The translations under genes and the position numbers were made by a program. The notes beneath the pieces are model-generated. The model did no database searches. It had not been told where the DNA came from and saw only the letters and a list, made by a program, of their open reading frames with translations. From assembly GCA_029775875.1 (NCBI GenBank), contig JARVKD010000007.1, positions 1 through 42,408 on the forward strand: a DNA stretch of 42,408 nucleotides, in the 5' to 3' direction. This DNA is from Nitrososphaeria archaeon. Lineage in GTDB: Archaea > Thermoproteota > Nitrososphaeria > Nitrososphaerales > JACAEJ01. This document shows, one piece after another, positions 1 through 7,252 of this stretch (position 1 is the first letter of the stretch; the number at the start of each line of letters is the position of its first letter).

Positions 1-676
1 GAAAACTAAAAAGAAAATCCGCTATTGCATTCATGATGATAGCAAACGTGAGATAAATGTATGATTTCCCAATTTTTTGTCTAAAAAATACCATCAGGCT
101 CCCAAAGGCCAATACAAAAAGTAACAAATCTCCAATCGGGTAGGCGAGATCAAAGAACAAGATTAAAGGTTCTTCTCCTGAAGCTAACAACGGATATAGC
201 AAGAAAAGCATCACTGAAAAAGTTGTAAGAAATATTGTGCCAATCATTATGATTAGCTTTTTCTTGGGAACAAAGGGCAATCCAAACATTTTGAAATATC
301 CTAAAAAAGCCATGAAAAAAGGAACATAAGCCATTAGCCAAAAGACATCGCCTATGGAAGGGTAAGGTATTTCTATACCGAAGCCTAGCGAATATATTGC
401 CCAAGTCAGTTCTCCTAAAGACCAAAAAAGCGCACCTAAAAAGAAGAATAACCAACACCTGGAAAGGCTATTATGCGTGTCCCATCTGTACTTTTTAGCA
501 ATTAGATAGGCTACAAAAGCAGCAAATCCAGAAACTATCACCACCAAGATGTTGGAAAAATCTCTATACAAATCTGTAGGCTGTAAAATAAAGTAAAAGA
601 TTGATATCAGAATGGCGGAAATGTATGTCCCAACCAGAACAACCCTTTTTCGATTTAAGGTTTCTAAAAGTTTCAG
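1..676 (-). CDS. Multi-pass membrane sensor-like protein, partial (runs off left edge)
   Basis: An open frame on the minus strand runs without a stop from about base 718 to the window edge. It encodes at least 225 residues, very rich in Leu, Phe and Ile, with about six to seven predicted membrane spans. A loop reading PSIGDVFWLMAYVPF resembles the N-terminal membrane input modules of bacterial and archaeal GGDEF or histidine-kinase sensors, so a cytoplasmic output domain may lie outside the window; that is inference. There is no ATG, GTG or TTG near the N-terminus. The best start is CTG at 676, whose CTGA overlaps the TGA stop of the upstream ATPase gene by four bases, preceded by an AGGTGAT ribosome-binding site. 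The first conventional start (TTG in the PTDLYRDF region) would remove the first membrane segment. The frame is secure; the function is not. Confidence 0.6.
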   Translation of the reverse strand, partial: MKLLETLNRKRVVLVGTYISAILISIFYFILQPTDLYRDFSNILVVIVSGFAAFVAYLIAKKYRWDTHNSLSRCWLFFFLGALFWSLGELTWAIYSLGFGIEIPYPSIGDVFWLMAYVPFFMAFLGYFKMFGLPFVPKKKLIIMIGTIFLTTFSVMLFLLYPLLASGEEPLILFFDLAYPIGDLLLFVLAFGSLMVFFRQKIGKSYIYLTFAIIMNAIADFLFSF

Positions 677-1410
677 ATTTTCATCACCTTTGATTGTATC
701 AAAGGGTGCCAGTTTACATTATACTCGCCGTATCTATAAACAAAGACCCTAAAGTATCTCGTCAATAATTGCATCCCATCCTTCTCATCCTCCTTAACCT
801 TAAATTCTACAACACAATCCATAATGTGCTTTATCTTGTTATAGAATTGTTCACTATGGATTCCTCCCTCAAATACTATGAAACCCCAATAATCGTTTTC
901 CCTTAATCTGGCGACTATTGAGTTTAAAAGTCTAGCAGCTAAATCCTCATTCATATAATTTAAGATGGTTGAGAATGAATCTAGGATAAACAGTGCCTTT
1001 CTACCGGTTTGGGCGATGACACTGTTGATTGTCACGTTTATATCCGAAGGATTGCTAAGATTGTCGATGACGAATAACCTATCGGATTTTGCTCCTGTTC
1101 CTCCACTTAGACAAGAATAACCATCTATTATTTTTAGCATACGCTCTGCTTTCTCATTTCTGCTCAGGATAATCTTCTTAACGGTGTGAATAGGTCTATC
1201 AAGCACAAAAAACACGACTGGAATTTTATCGATTTTCTCCAGTATGATTTCCATGCATAAAGTAGACTTGCCGGTGCACGGATGTCCGATAAAGGCAGTT
1301 ACGGTGCCGGGAGCTAATGCTGGAAGGGCTTTTGCTAGTGCACCAATAGTTAGACTCATTGGTATAAAGTTTATCGAAATAGATATTAGATTTGTGGAGC
1401 AGAAAATCAT
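673..1410 (-). CDS. KaiC/RAD55-like RecA-fold ATPase
   Basis: The protein has 245 residues with a Walker A motif GHPCTGKST (about residues 42-50) and a hydrophobic strand ending in ALFILDSFST (Walker B, about 115-124). It is therefore a single-domain RecA/KaiC-fold ATPase of the archaeal RAD55-like type, a group often found beside membrane sensors or signal-transduction proteins. The start is uncertain: ATG at 1410 has no ribosome-binding site and adds a hydrophobic leader, whereas ATG at 1359 (MSLTIGALAKAL) begins just before the conserved core. It overlaps the downstream membrane sensor by four bases, so the two are probably translated together and may form a signalling pair. No second KaiC domain or helicase motif is present. 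The exact role is unknown. Confidence 0.7.
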   Translation of the reverse strand: MIFCSTNLISISINFIPMSLTIGALAKALPALAPGTVTAFIGHPCTGKSTLCMEIILEKIDKIPVVFFVLDRPIHTVKKIILSRNEKAERMLKIIDGYSCLSGGTGAKSDRLFVIDNLSNPSDINVTINSVIAQTGRKALFILDSFSTILNYMNEDLAARLLNSIVARLRENDYWGFIVFEGGIHSEQFYNKIKHIMDCVVEFKVKEDEKDGMQLLTRYFRVFVYRYGEYNVNWHPLIQSKVMKI

Positions 1411-1528
1411 TAATGAATTCTACTAATTTTTGAGTGTCGATTTAATTACTGAACATCATCGTCTAATAATAGTCCCGGAATTATAAGGATAATCCTCATT
1501 TATTAGATTGATTTAGGTTTGATATGAT
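1411..1528. promoter_or_regulatory. Divergent intergenic region with candidate archaeal promoter for mfnD
   Basis: This gap separates the minus-strand ATPase from the plus-strand methanofuran genes. A TATA-like ATTATAAG lies near 1480-1487, which would place a plus-strand transcription start about 1510, short of the TTG start of mfnD. No clear element for the minus-strand gene could be fixed because its start is uncertain. Confidence 0.3.
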
Positions 1529-2749
1529 TTGAAGGTTGCTATATTTGAATATATATCTGGAGGTGGATTCTCAGATAGAAATTTACCTTCAAGCATCTTA
1601 AGCGAAGGATATGGTATGCTCAGTTCAGTTTTGAGCGATTTTAGAAAGGCTGGTCATCAAACCTATACTCTTTTAGATTCAAGGCTTGCTCCATTTCAAC
1701 CACCGTTAAGAGCTAATGGGATTCATTTAGTAAACTCCCAAAAAAAGCTCAAAACTGAGTTTTTGAATTTGTTGAGACATGCTGATGTCCATCTTTTGAT
1801 AGCGCCAGAGACTGAAGGAATACTTTCCAACTTCTTAAGACTGGGTGAAGAATTAAGTATTGATTCTTTAAATTGTAGCGCTGATTCGATAAATCCTGTA
1901 TGTAATAAGCTCAAACTCTATGAGAGATTAAAGGAAAACGGATTACCCGTTCCAAAAACTGATGAAGGTGCAATTGAAGAAGGCGTTGAGAGGGGTCAAA
2001 AGATAATTGAGAGGATAGGTTTCCCTGTAATAGTCAAGCCCAAGGAAGGTATTGGGTGTCAAGGATTAAGTATTGTGAAAAAGTTTCCGCAATTACCAAT
2101 AGCAATAAACAAGGTAAAAGAAGAGGCAAAAACTAATACATATTTAATACAGGAGTTTGTAAAAGGCATAAATGCAAGCGTAAGTCTGATCACGGATGGA
2201 AAAAAAGCGATACCTCTTACTTTGAACTTGCAAATGATCGATCTTAATACACCTGAAAAGGCTTCAAGCTATATTGGTGGTATAGTACCTCTTGACCATG
2301 AATTGAAAGATAGTGCTTTTCATATTGCTAAAAAGGCTGTAGAACTTTTTAGGGGATTAAGAGGATATGTTGGGGTCGATTTAATCCTATCAAACAGTGG
2401 GCCTTTACTGATTGAGATCAATCCTCGATTAACCGTATCTTATGTCGGTTTGAGAAGAGTATCGAACTTGAACTTAGCCAAAGCCATGGTTAAAGCTTGT
2501 CTTTGTGATGAGTTGCCAGAAGGATTTGATTACTTTGGCTGTTCTATCTTTTCGAAAGAGGTTCTACCAAGGTTAGGAGAAGATCTTCTTAAAAGGACCT
2601 ATTTGATGAAGGAGGTTGTAACCCCTCCCTTTCCTCTTTATGATGATAATTATGCTTTGCTTGCCACAAAAGGAAAAGATATCGAAGAAGCTAAAACTCT
2701 GTTCAAGAAGGCAAGGCATAAACTTCGAAGTATAGTTGAATTAAGGTGA
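1529..2749 (+). CDS. mfnD: Tyramine--L-glutamate ligase (methanofuran biosynthesis), ATP-grasp
   Basis: MfnD joins tyramine to the gamma-carboxyl of glutamate with ATP, giving gamma-glutamyltyramine for methanofuran. The 406-residue protein is an ATP-grasp enzyme: a pre-ATP-grasp region up to about residue 125, the nucleotide-binding segment FPVIVKPKEGIGCQGLS (about 168-184), IQEFVKG (about 208) and the metal-binding segment LLIEINPRLT (about 292-302). The opening, IFEYISGGGF, is typical of this family. About 80 residues follow the catalytic core. The start is TTG at 1529, because the nearby ATG at 1524 is out of frame. mfnF follows five bases downstream and mfnE lies in the same run, supporting this assignment over a generic carboxylate-amine ligase. 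Confidence 0.82.
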   Translation: MKVAIFEYISGGGFSDRNLPSSILSEGYGMLSSVLSDFRKAGHQTYTLLDSRLAPFQPPLRANGIHLVNSQKKLKTEFLNLLRHADVHLLIAPETEGILSNFLRLGEELSIDSLNCSADSINPVCNKLKLYERLKENGLPVPKTDEGAIEEGVERGQKIIERIGFPVIVKPKEGIGCQGLSIVKKFPQLPIAINKVKEEAKTNTYLIQEFVKGINASVSLITDGKKAIPLTLNLQMIDLNTPEKASSYIGGIVPLDHELKDSAFHIAKKAVELFRGLRGYVGVDLILSNSGPLLIEINPRLTVSYVGLRRVSNLNLAKAMVKACLCDELPEGFDYFGCSIFSKEVLPRLGEDLLKRTYLMKEVVTPPFPLYDDNYALLATKGKDIEEAKTLFKKARHKLRSIVELR

Positions 2750-2754
2750 GGTAA

Positions 2755-3843
2755 ATGAAGATCGTAGGCTGGGACATAGGTGGAGCCAATATCAAAGCAA
2801 CATTGATAGAGATTAAAGATGAGAAAGTATCCAGAATTAAGACGATAATTCGTTATTTCCCGATATGGATTGAAGGGAAGGAAAGGCTCCCTATCATTTT
2901 GAACGAGTTGAAAAGAGAGATAGCCGAAGGCTCTTTTATTGATGCTATAGGCTTGACCATGACTGCCGAGCTTTCTGATGTTTATGAAACAAAGAAAGAA
3001 GGGGTAAACCATGTATTAGATTGCGTTAAAGAAGTCTTTCCAAAGGAGAAGGTATTCGTGCTTGATGTTAACACTAATTTAAAGACTGTTGAAGAGGCAA
3101 GAGATGAATATCTAAGAGTAGCCAGTGCTAACTGGGTTGGTACAGCTTGGCTGGTCTCTAAATGGGTAAAAGACTGCATCCTACTAGATGTTGGTAGCAC
3201 TACTACCGATGTAATTCCTATAATCAAAGGAAGGATAATGGCTAGGGGAAAAACAGATCTGGAGAGACTGGCTACTGGCGAGCTTATCTACACTGGCGCT
3301 CTAAGAACGAATGTTGCCACCATTGTTAAGGCGGTTCCTGTTGGAGGTATAATGACTAGAATATCATCAGAACTCTTCGCTTTATCTGGAGATGTGCATC
3401 TGATCCTTGGAAATATAAGTCAAGACGAGTACAAGACTGAGACTGCAGATAGAAGAGGAAAGACAAGAAAAGAGGCTCTATCTAGGCTTGCGAGAATAGT
3501 CTGCGCAGACACAGATATACTGAAAGAGGAGGAGATAGTTGCCATGGCGAATTATATCTATGTGAAACAGTCGGATAGGATAGCAGATGGGCTTATGCAA
3601 GTATACAACTCGATAAGAACTCTTGTCAAGGATAGACTCTCTCTTGTCTTGACTGGAATGGGAAGAGACTTTTTAGGTAGAAAATCTGCAGAAAGGCTAA
3701 GATTTGAGAGTATTATTGACTTGGCGCAAATCATCGGTAAGGATACATCTGTTGCAACTCCTTCATTTGCAGTAGCATTGATGGTAGCGGAGTCTTTAGG
3801 CTTGAAGATTAAATTCTCAAATTTTAGTGCCTTTCCGCTGTAA
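2755..3843 (+). CDS. mfnF: MfnF-type APMF-Glu synthase (H4MPT-linked C1-transfer pathway family)
   Basis: In methanogens MfnF condenses (5-aminomethyl-furan-3-yl)methyl diphosphate with gamma-glutamyltyramine to form the ether-linked methanofuran core. The 362-residue protein has the hydantoinase/acetate-kinase-like (ASKHA) fold signature of the family: GWDIGGANIKA at residues 5-15 and a second phosphate loop LDVGSTTTDVIPI near 144-156. The C-terminus VALMVAESLG also fits. The ATG at 2755 follows a strong GAGGT ribosome-binding site that overlaps the mfnD stop, so mfnD and mfnF are clearly co-translated. Length and motifs match the family also known from methylotroph methylofuran clusters. 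Confidence 0.82.
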   Translation: MKIVGWDIGGANIKATLIEIKDEKVSRIKTIIRYFPIWIEGKERLPIILNELKREIAEGSFIDAIGLTMTAELSDVYETKKEGVNHVLDCVKEVFPKEKVFVLDVNTNLKTVEEARDEYLRVASANWVGTAWLVSKWVKDCILLDVGSTTTDVIPIIKGRIMARGKTDLERLATGELIYTGALRTNVATIVKAVPVGGIMTRISSELFALSGDVHLILGNISQDEYKTETADRRGKTRKEALSRLARIVCADTDILKEEEIVAMANYIYVKQSDRIADGLMQVYNSIRTLVKDRLSLVLTGMGRDFLGRKSAERLRFESIIDLAQIIGKDTSVATPSFAVALMVAESLGLKIKFSNFSAFPL

Positions 3844-3899
3844 ATCATCTACACAAAATATTTTAGACACTATAAAAACAAAGTTAAAGAGAAGAGTCA

Positions 3900-4895
3900 A
3901 TGGTAACAAGGAAAAAGATCACAGCCTTACTCATCATCTTATCAGTTCTGACATTGATCTCAATAATAAGCACCTACTACACATATCAACAACCAATATA
4001 CAAAACCACGGTCCTAGGCACTTACCAGCATGATGGGAAATACGATTACATTGCACAACTAAAACCAAACATCATATACAACACGACAACTCTGACGCCA
4101 AAAGATGATGGAATCCTTTACACCAATATAGTAAGCTACATAAACATAACCTTCACCTATACATTCACAAGTAATCCAGAGCCGACAAACCTAACACTTC
4201 AACACCAGGTTTCAGTTCAGTTAGAATCGCCTGGAAGATGGGCAAGAAACCTTACTGTAATAGAAACACAAGAAATACTTCAACTAACAGATGATCTAAA
4301 CTTTACAATTCAGGTAAAACCTAATGATATAGCACAACTCAAAGAAAAAATAGACAATGAGACAGGAATAAGCTCAACAAATTATAGGATAAACATAAGG
4401 CCTACGATTCATATAACTGCCAACACAACAGCAAGCACAATAGAAGATACCTTCAACCCACAGCTAACTGTAGCCTTCGTAGAAGACCCTGCATTAGGTA
4501 GATACATTGCTATATGGCCTTTGAAAACTAGCATAGAAAAAATCATACAAACAGAACAAGTCCTACAACCAGGGGTGGCAAACCTAAGAATTGCCTCCAT
4601 AATATTTGCCATAGCTTCAGCTTCAGGTCTAACCATAGCAACAGGGTTCTACATAAAGACGAAACCCAAAGGAAAAACTATAGCAAAGATCATAGCCCCA
4701 TACAAAGAGATAATGGCAGAAACAACTCAAAAGCCTCCAGAGACAAATATGACAATAGAAATGAAGACTTTAGAAGATTTGGCAAAGGTAGCAGACACAC
4801 TGAATAAGCCCATTCTATACTTGAAAGAGGAGAAAGAAAATACCTTCTATGTTATAGATGGTCAAACAACTTATCAATACAGAATAACGATATGA
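3900..4895 (+). CDS. DUF5305-type membrane-anchored protein
   Basis: The 331-residue protein has one membrane segment at residues 6-26 and a second near 228-250. Between them is a roughly 200-residue beta-rich, Thr/Asn-rich domain with many N-x-S/T sites, presumably outside the cell. After the second segment comes a basic cytoplasmic tail of about 80 residues. The layout and the N-terminal YDYIAQLKPNIIYN block match archaeal DUF5305 proteins, whose function is unknown and which often occur near signal peptidase or surface-protein genes. The coding strand is markedly A/C-rich (abundant ACA, AAC, ATA, TAC codons), unlike the A/G-rich neighbours, and the gene sits between two methanofuran genes. 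This suggests insertion or a different origin. No link to methanofuran synthesis is visible. Confidence 0.65.
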   Translation: MVTRKKITALLIILSVLTLISIISTYYTYQQPIYKTTVLGTYQHDGKYDYIAQLKPNIIYNTTTLTPKDDGILYTNIVSYINITFTYTFTSNPEPTNLTLQHQVSVQLESPGRWARNLTVIETQEILQLTDDLNFTIQVKPNDIAQLKEKIDNETGISSTNYRINIRPTIHITANTTASTIEDTFNPQLTVAFVEDPALGRYIAIWPLKTSIEKIIQTEQVLQPGVANLRIASIIFAIASASGLTIATGFYIKTKPKGKTIAKIIAPYKEIMAETTQKPPETNMTIEMKTLEDLAKVADTLNKPILYLKEEKENTFYVIDGQTTYQYRITI

Positions 4896-4945
4896 ATTTT
4901 CCTATAGGAAGAATTTTATGATAATGCAGTTATGAATTAGACAGA

Positions 4946-5611
4946 ATGATTACTATAATAAAGATAGGGGGGAGCTTGGCTGAAGATAAAAATAGCTTAG
5001 TTCGTTTATGCAAAGAACTAATCACCTTTTCTAAAAGTCACCCCATGATAATTGTGCCTGGGGGAGGAAGATTTGCAGATATCGTGAGATATTTATATGA
5101 TAAATTAAAAATATCAGATGAGATTGCCCATAAAATGGCCATATTGGCTATGGATCAGCATGGGTTACTTTTGAAGGATATTATGAAAGAAGCCCTTTTA
5201 ACCTATAGCCTCAAGAACGCATTAAAGGCCTCTAAAAGAGGAATCCTGTCCATAATCCTTCCATCGAAGATCATGTTTTCCTTAGACCCTTTAGAGCATT
5301 CATGGGGAGTCACTTCTGACTCCATATCAGCCTTCATAGCCTCATCATTAAACGCTGAAAAGTTGATTTTAGCAAAGGATATTGACGGAATCTTCACAGC
5401 AGACCCTAAGAAAAATAATGTAAGAATGTTCAAGAGCATATCTGCAAACAAACTATTGAAGGAAAAACTTGGCTGTGTAGATGAATTCTTACCAAGAATT
5501 TTAATCGAAAAGCAACTTACCTGCTATGTAGTGAATGGAAAGCACCCTAGTAGGATAAAAAACATACTAGAAGGTAAGAGGGATATTTACACAAAGATAA
5601 ACCCAGTTTAG
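4946..5611 (+). CDS. mfnE: [5-(aminomethyl)furan-3-yl]methyl phosphate kinase (methanofuran biosynthesis)
   Basis: MfnE phosphorylates the aminomethylfuran phosphate to the diphosphate used by MfnF. The 221-residue protein is an amino-acid-kinase-fold enzyme with IIKIGGSL at residues 4-11, the substrate loop IVPGGGRFADIV (about 36-47), GVTSDSISAFIA (about 122-133) and the nucleotide-site segment AKDIDGIFTADP (about 142-153). It is shorter than acetylglutamate kinases or aspartokinases and has no regulatory domain, as expected for MfnE. The CofE-like gene starts seven bases after its stop. Its position beside mfnD and mfnF makes MfnE much more likely than another amino-acid kinase. Confidence 0.8.
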   Translation: MITIIKIGGSLAEDKNSLVRLCKELITFSKSHPMIIVPGGGRFADIVRYLYDKLKISDEIAHKMAILAMDQHGLLLKDIMKEALLTYSLKNALKASKRGILSIILPSKIMFSLDPLEHSWGVTSDSISAFIASSLNAEKLILAKDIDGIFTADPKKNNVRMFKSISANKLLKEKLGCVDEFLPRILIEKQLTCYVVNGKHPSRIKNILEGKRDIYTKINPV

Positions 5612-5617
5612 ATCATC

Positions 5618-6454
5618 ATGAAACGCATAGCAATACCCGTTAAGACAAAGTATTGGAAGCCTGGGGATGATTACATAAGCATCATAAAAAGTTCCATAAT
5701 AGATAAGGTTGAAGATGGGGATACAATTGTACTCTCTGAAAAAGCCATATCAGTGGCAAAAGGGAGGTTAATAGATGAGAGCAAGATCAAACCTAGTTTA
5801 CTCGCAAGATTCATAGCTCGTTTTTGGATGAGATATGCATGGGGATACATACTAGCCAGACTTTGCCATTTAAAGACCAAGAATGTTTATCGCCTAAGAA
5901 ATTACCCTGTAAAAGAAGGAGCAAGTCATAAGCAATTAGCATTGATCTATACTGGATTCTTACAAGCCTTAAGAAATTGGTCAGAAGGTGGGATAGACGT
6001 TAGCAATATCCCTCTTACTTATGCATGCTTGCCTCTTGATGATCCTTATGGAGAAGTGATAAGAATTCAGGCTGAAATTCAAAAAACTGCAAAGAAACTA
6101 CGTGTAATGATAGTTGATACAGATATGACTTATTCTTGGCGTAATTTGCACATAACACCATGCCCGAAGCCAATAAAAGGTATACTATCCATTGGGGGCT
6201 TTATATCCTACATAATAGGAAGAGCCCTTAAGCTCAAAAGTAGAGCAACACCTTTGGCAATTAGCTCAAACATGAACCTTAACGAAGCATTGGATATGGC
6301 TCAATTGGCCCATAAGGCTCGAGGTTCTGGTGCAGGAAGAACTGCATGGGACGTGGCAAAGAGGTTTGGAACAAGTTTAACTAGCGTTACTTGGGAGATG
6401 CTTGATGAAGTGGATCATTACCCGATAGTAATAGTTCGCTCATTAAATCAGTGA
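5618..6454 (+). CDS. Divergent CofE-like (F420-0:gamma-glutamyl ligase superfamily) protein in the mfn operon
   Basis: The 278-residue protein shares framework motifs with the true CofE of this window (32591-33346): GDTIVLSEKAISVAKGRLID near residues 33-52 against the CofE pattern SKAEGRLVD, IKPSLLA near 56-62, GGIDVSN near 123-129 against AGVDKSN, VMIVDTD near 163-169 against VIISDTF, and a closing PIVIVRS. It lacks the CofE block GRPWREGQTNIAIG, having instead a Cys/Pro-containing segment (TPCPKPIKGILSIGG), and carries an extra Arg/Trp/Tyr-rich insert near 64-95. It is therefore a paralogue, not the F420 enzyme. Seven bases separate it from mfnE. Adding glutamate to a methanofuran or H4MPT tail is a reasonable hypothesis but unproven. 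Confidence 0.7.
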   Translation: MKRIAIPVKTKYWKPGDDYISIIKSSIIDKVEDGDTIVLSEKAISVAKGRLIDESKIKPSLLARFIARFWMRYAWGYILARLCHLKTKNVYRLRNYPVKEGASHKQLALIYTGFLQALRNWSEGGIDVSNIPLTYACLPLDDPYGEVIRIQAEIQKTAKKLRVMIVDTDMTYSWRNLHITPCPKPIKGILSIGGFISYIIGRALKLKSRATPLAISSNMNLNEALDMAQLAHKARGSGAGRTAWDVAKRFGTSLTSVTWEMLDEVDHYPIVIVRSLNQ

Positions 6455-6461
6455 TTGGTTT

Positions 6462-7211
6462 TTATGATTTTTGAAGAAGTCTTATCTCCCTCACAAAATC
6501 TGAAACAAAGTTTTCTTGGACTCTGCCAAAATGATCATCAATTTTTTCACAAACAGCCCTTCTTACACCTATGATATCTGCACCTAATTCTTGAATTTGA
6601 ATTACATCTTCTTTTCCCAATCCGCCAGCTAGTGCTACTGTAAGATCGAGTTTATGTGACTCATCAACAAAAGCTTGAAGTTGGGATGAATCAAGAAAGT
6701 CGAATAATTTTGATGCTCCCTTATTCTTTACATCTATCAATACTCCACTCGCTTCAGCCTTGTATGCTATACTTGGTAGCAATAAGGGATTTAGACCTTT
6801 GAATTCTGCATAGTCAGCATAGCCTGAAGCTATGACTTTCACTTTAGAGTCACGATCCTTGACAGATCTAACCACATTTTTCATCATGTAAAGAGCATCA
6901 TCAAAAGAATTCGTTCCAAATAAGCCAACTTTTACATAGTTTGCGCCTGAATACACAACGCCCAAAGCAGCGAGGGAGGCTGTTCCTGGAAGGTTAGGCA
7001 TGTCTCCTATAGTTGCGCTTATCTGAGCCTTATATCCTAGAATTTTTCTAACCTTGGCAATTACCCAAGGAAAGTTTGCACCTAAGGCTCCTTCTTTTGG
7101 ATTCTTAATGTCGATTATGTCTGCACCTCCTTTGAATGCACTCAAAGCTTCATCAGCATCACTTATGCTGACTAACAGTTTCAATTTATTCTTCACGTAA
7201 GCCCTCTCCAT
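6462..7211 (-). CDS. mfnB: (5-formylfuran-3-yl)methyl phosphate synthase (4-HFC-P synthase)
   Basis: MfnB makes the furan ring of methanofuran from two molecules of glyceraldehyde 3-phosphate. The 249-residue TIM-barrel protein shows the family signatures: KLLVSISDADEALSAF near residues 10-25, ADIIDIKNPKEGALGAN near 30-46 with the Lys expected in the active site, GLFGTNS near 97-103, and ALAGGLGKEDV near 193-203. Its length matches the methanogen enzyme. It faces the mfnD-to-CofE-like run tail to tail with seven bases between stops, and it is the last gene of the mptA-mptD-antiporter-mfnB run. Four of the six known methanofuran genes are thus within 6 kb; mfnA and mfnC are not in the window. 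Confidence 0.87.
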   Translation of the reverse strand: MERAYVKNKLKLLVSISDADEALSAFKGGADIIDIKNPKEGALGANFPWVIAKVRKILGYKAQISATIGDMPNLPGTASLAALGVVYSGANYVKVGLFGTNSFDDALYMMKNVVRSVKDRDSKVKVIASGYADYAEFKGLNPLLLPSIAYKAEASGVLIDVKNKGASKLFDFLDSSQLQAFVDESHKLDLTVALAGGLGKEDVIQIQELGADIIGVRRAVCEKIDDHFGRVQENFVSDFVREIRLLQKS

Positions 7212-7252
7212 CCTTCTTCATGATACAAAAATCCAGGCATATATTATTACTT

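Noticed and set aside
150-458. Minus-strand 102-residue open frame
   Set aside because: It lies in another frame of the continuous membrane-protein frame covering 1-676, which has far more gene-like composition and membrane periodicity.
1411-1528. Possible C/D box small RNA in the divergent gap
   Set aside because: A CTGA and a TGATG-like string occur but on incompatible strands and spacing, with no flanking terminal pairing.
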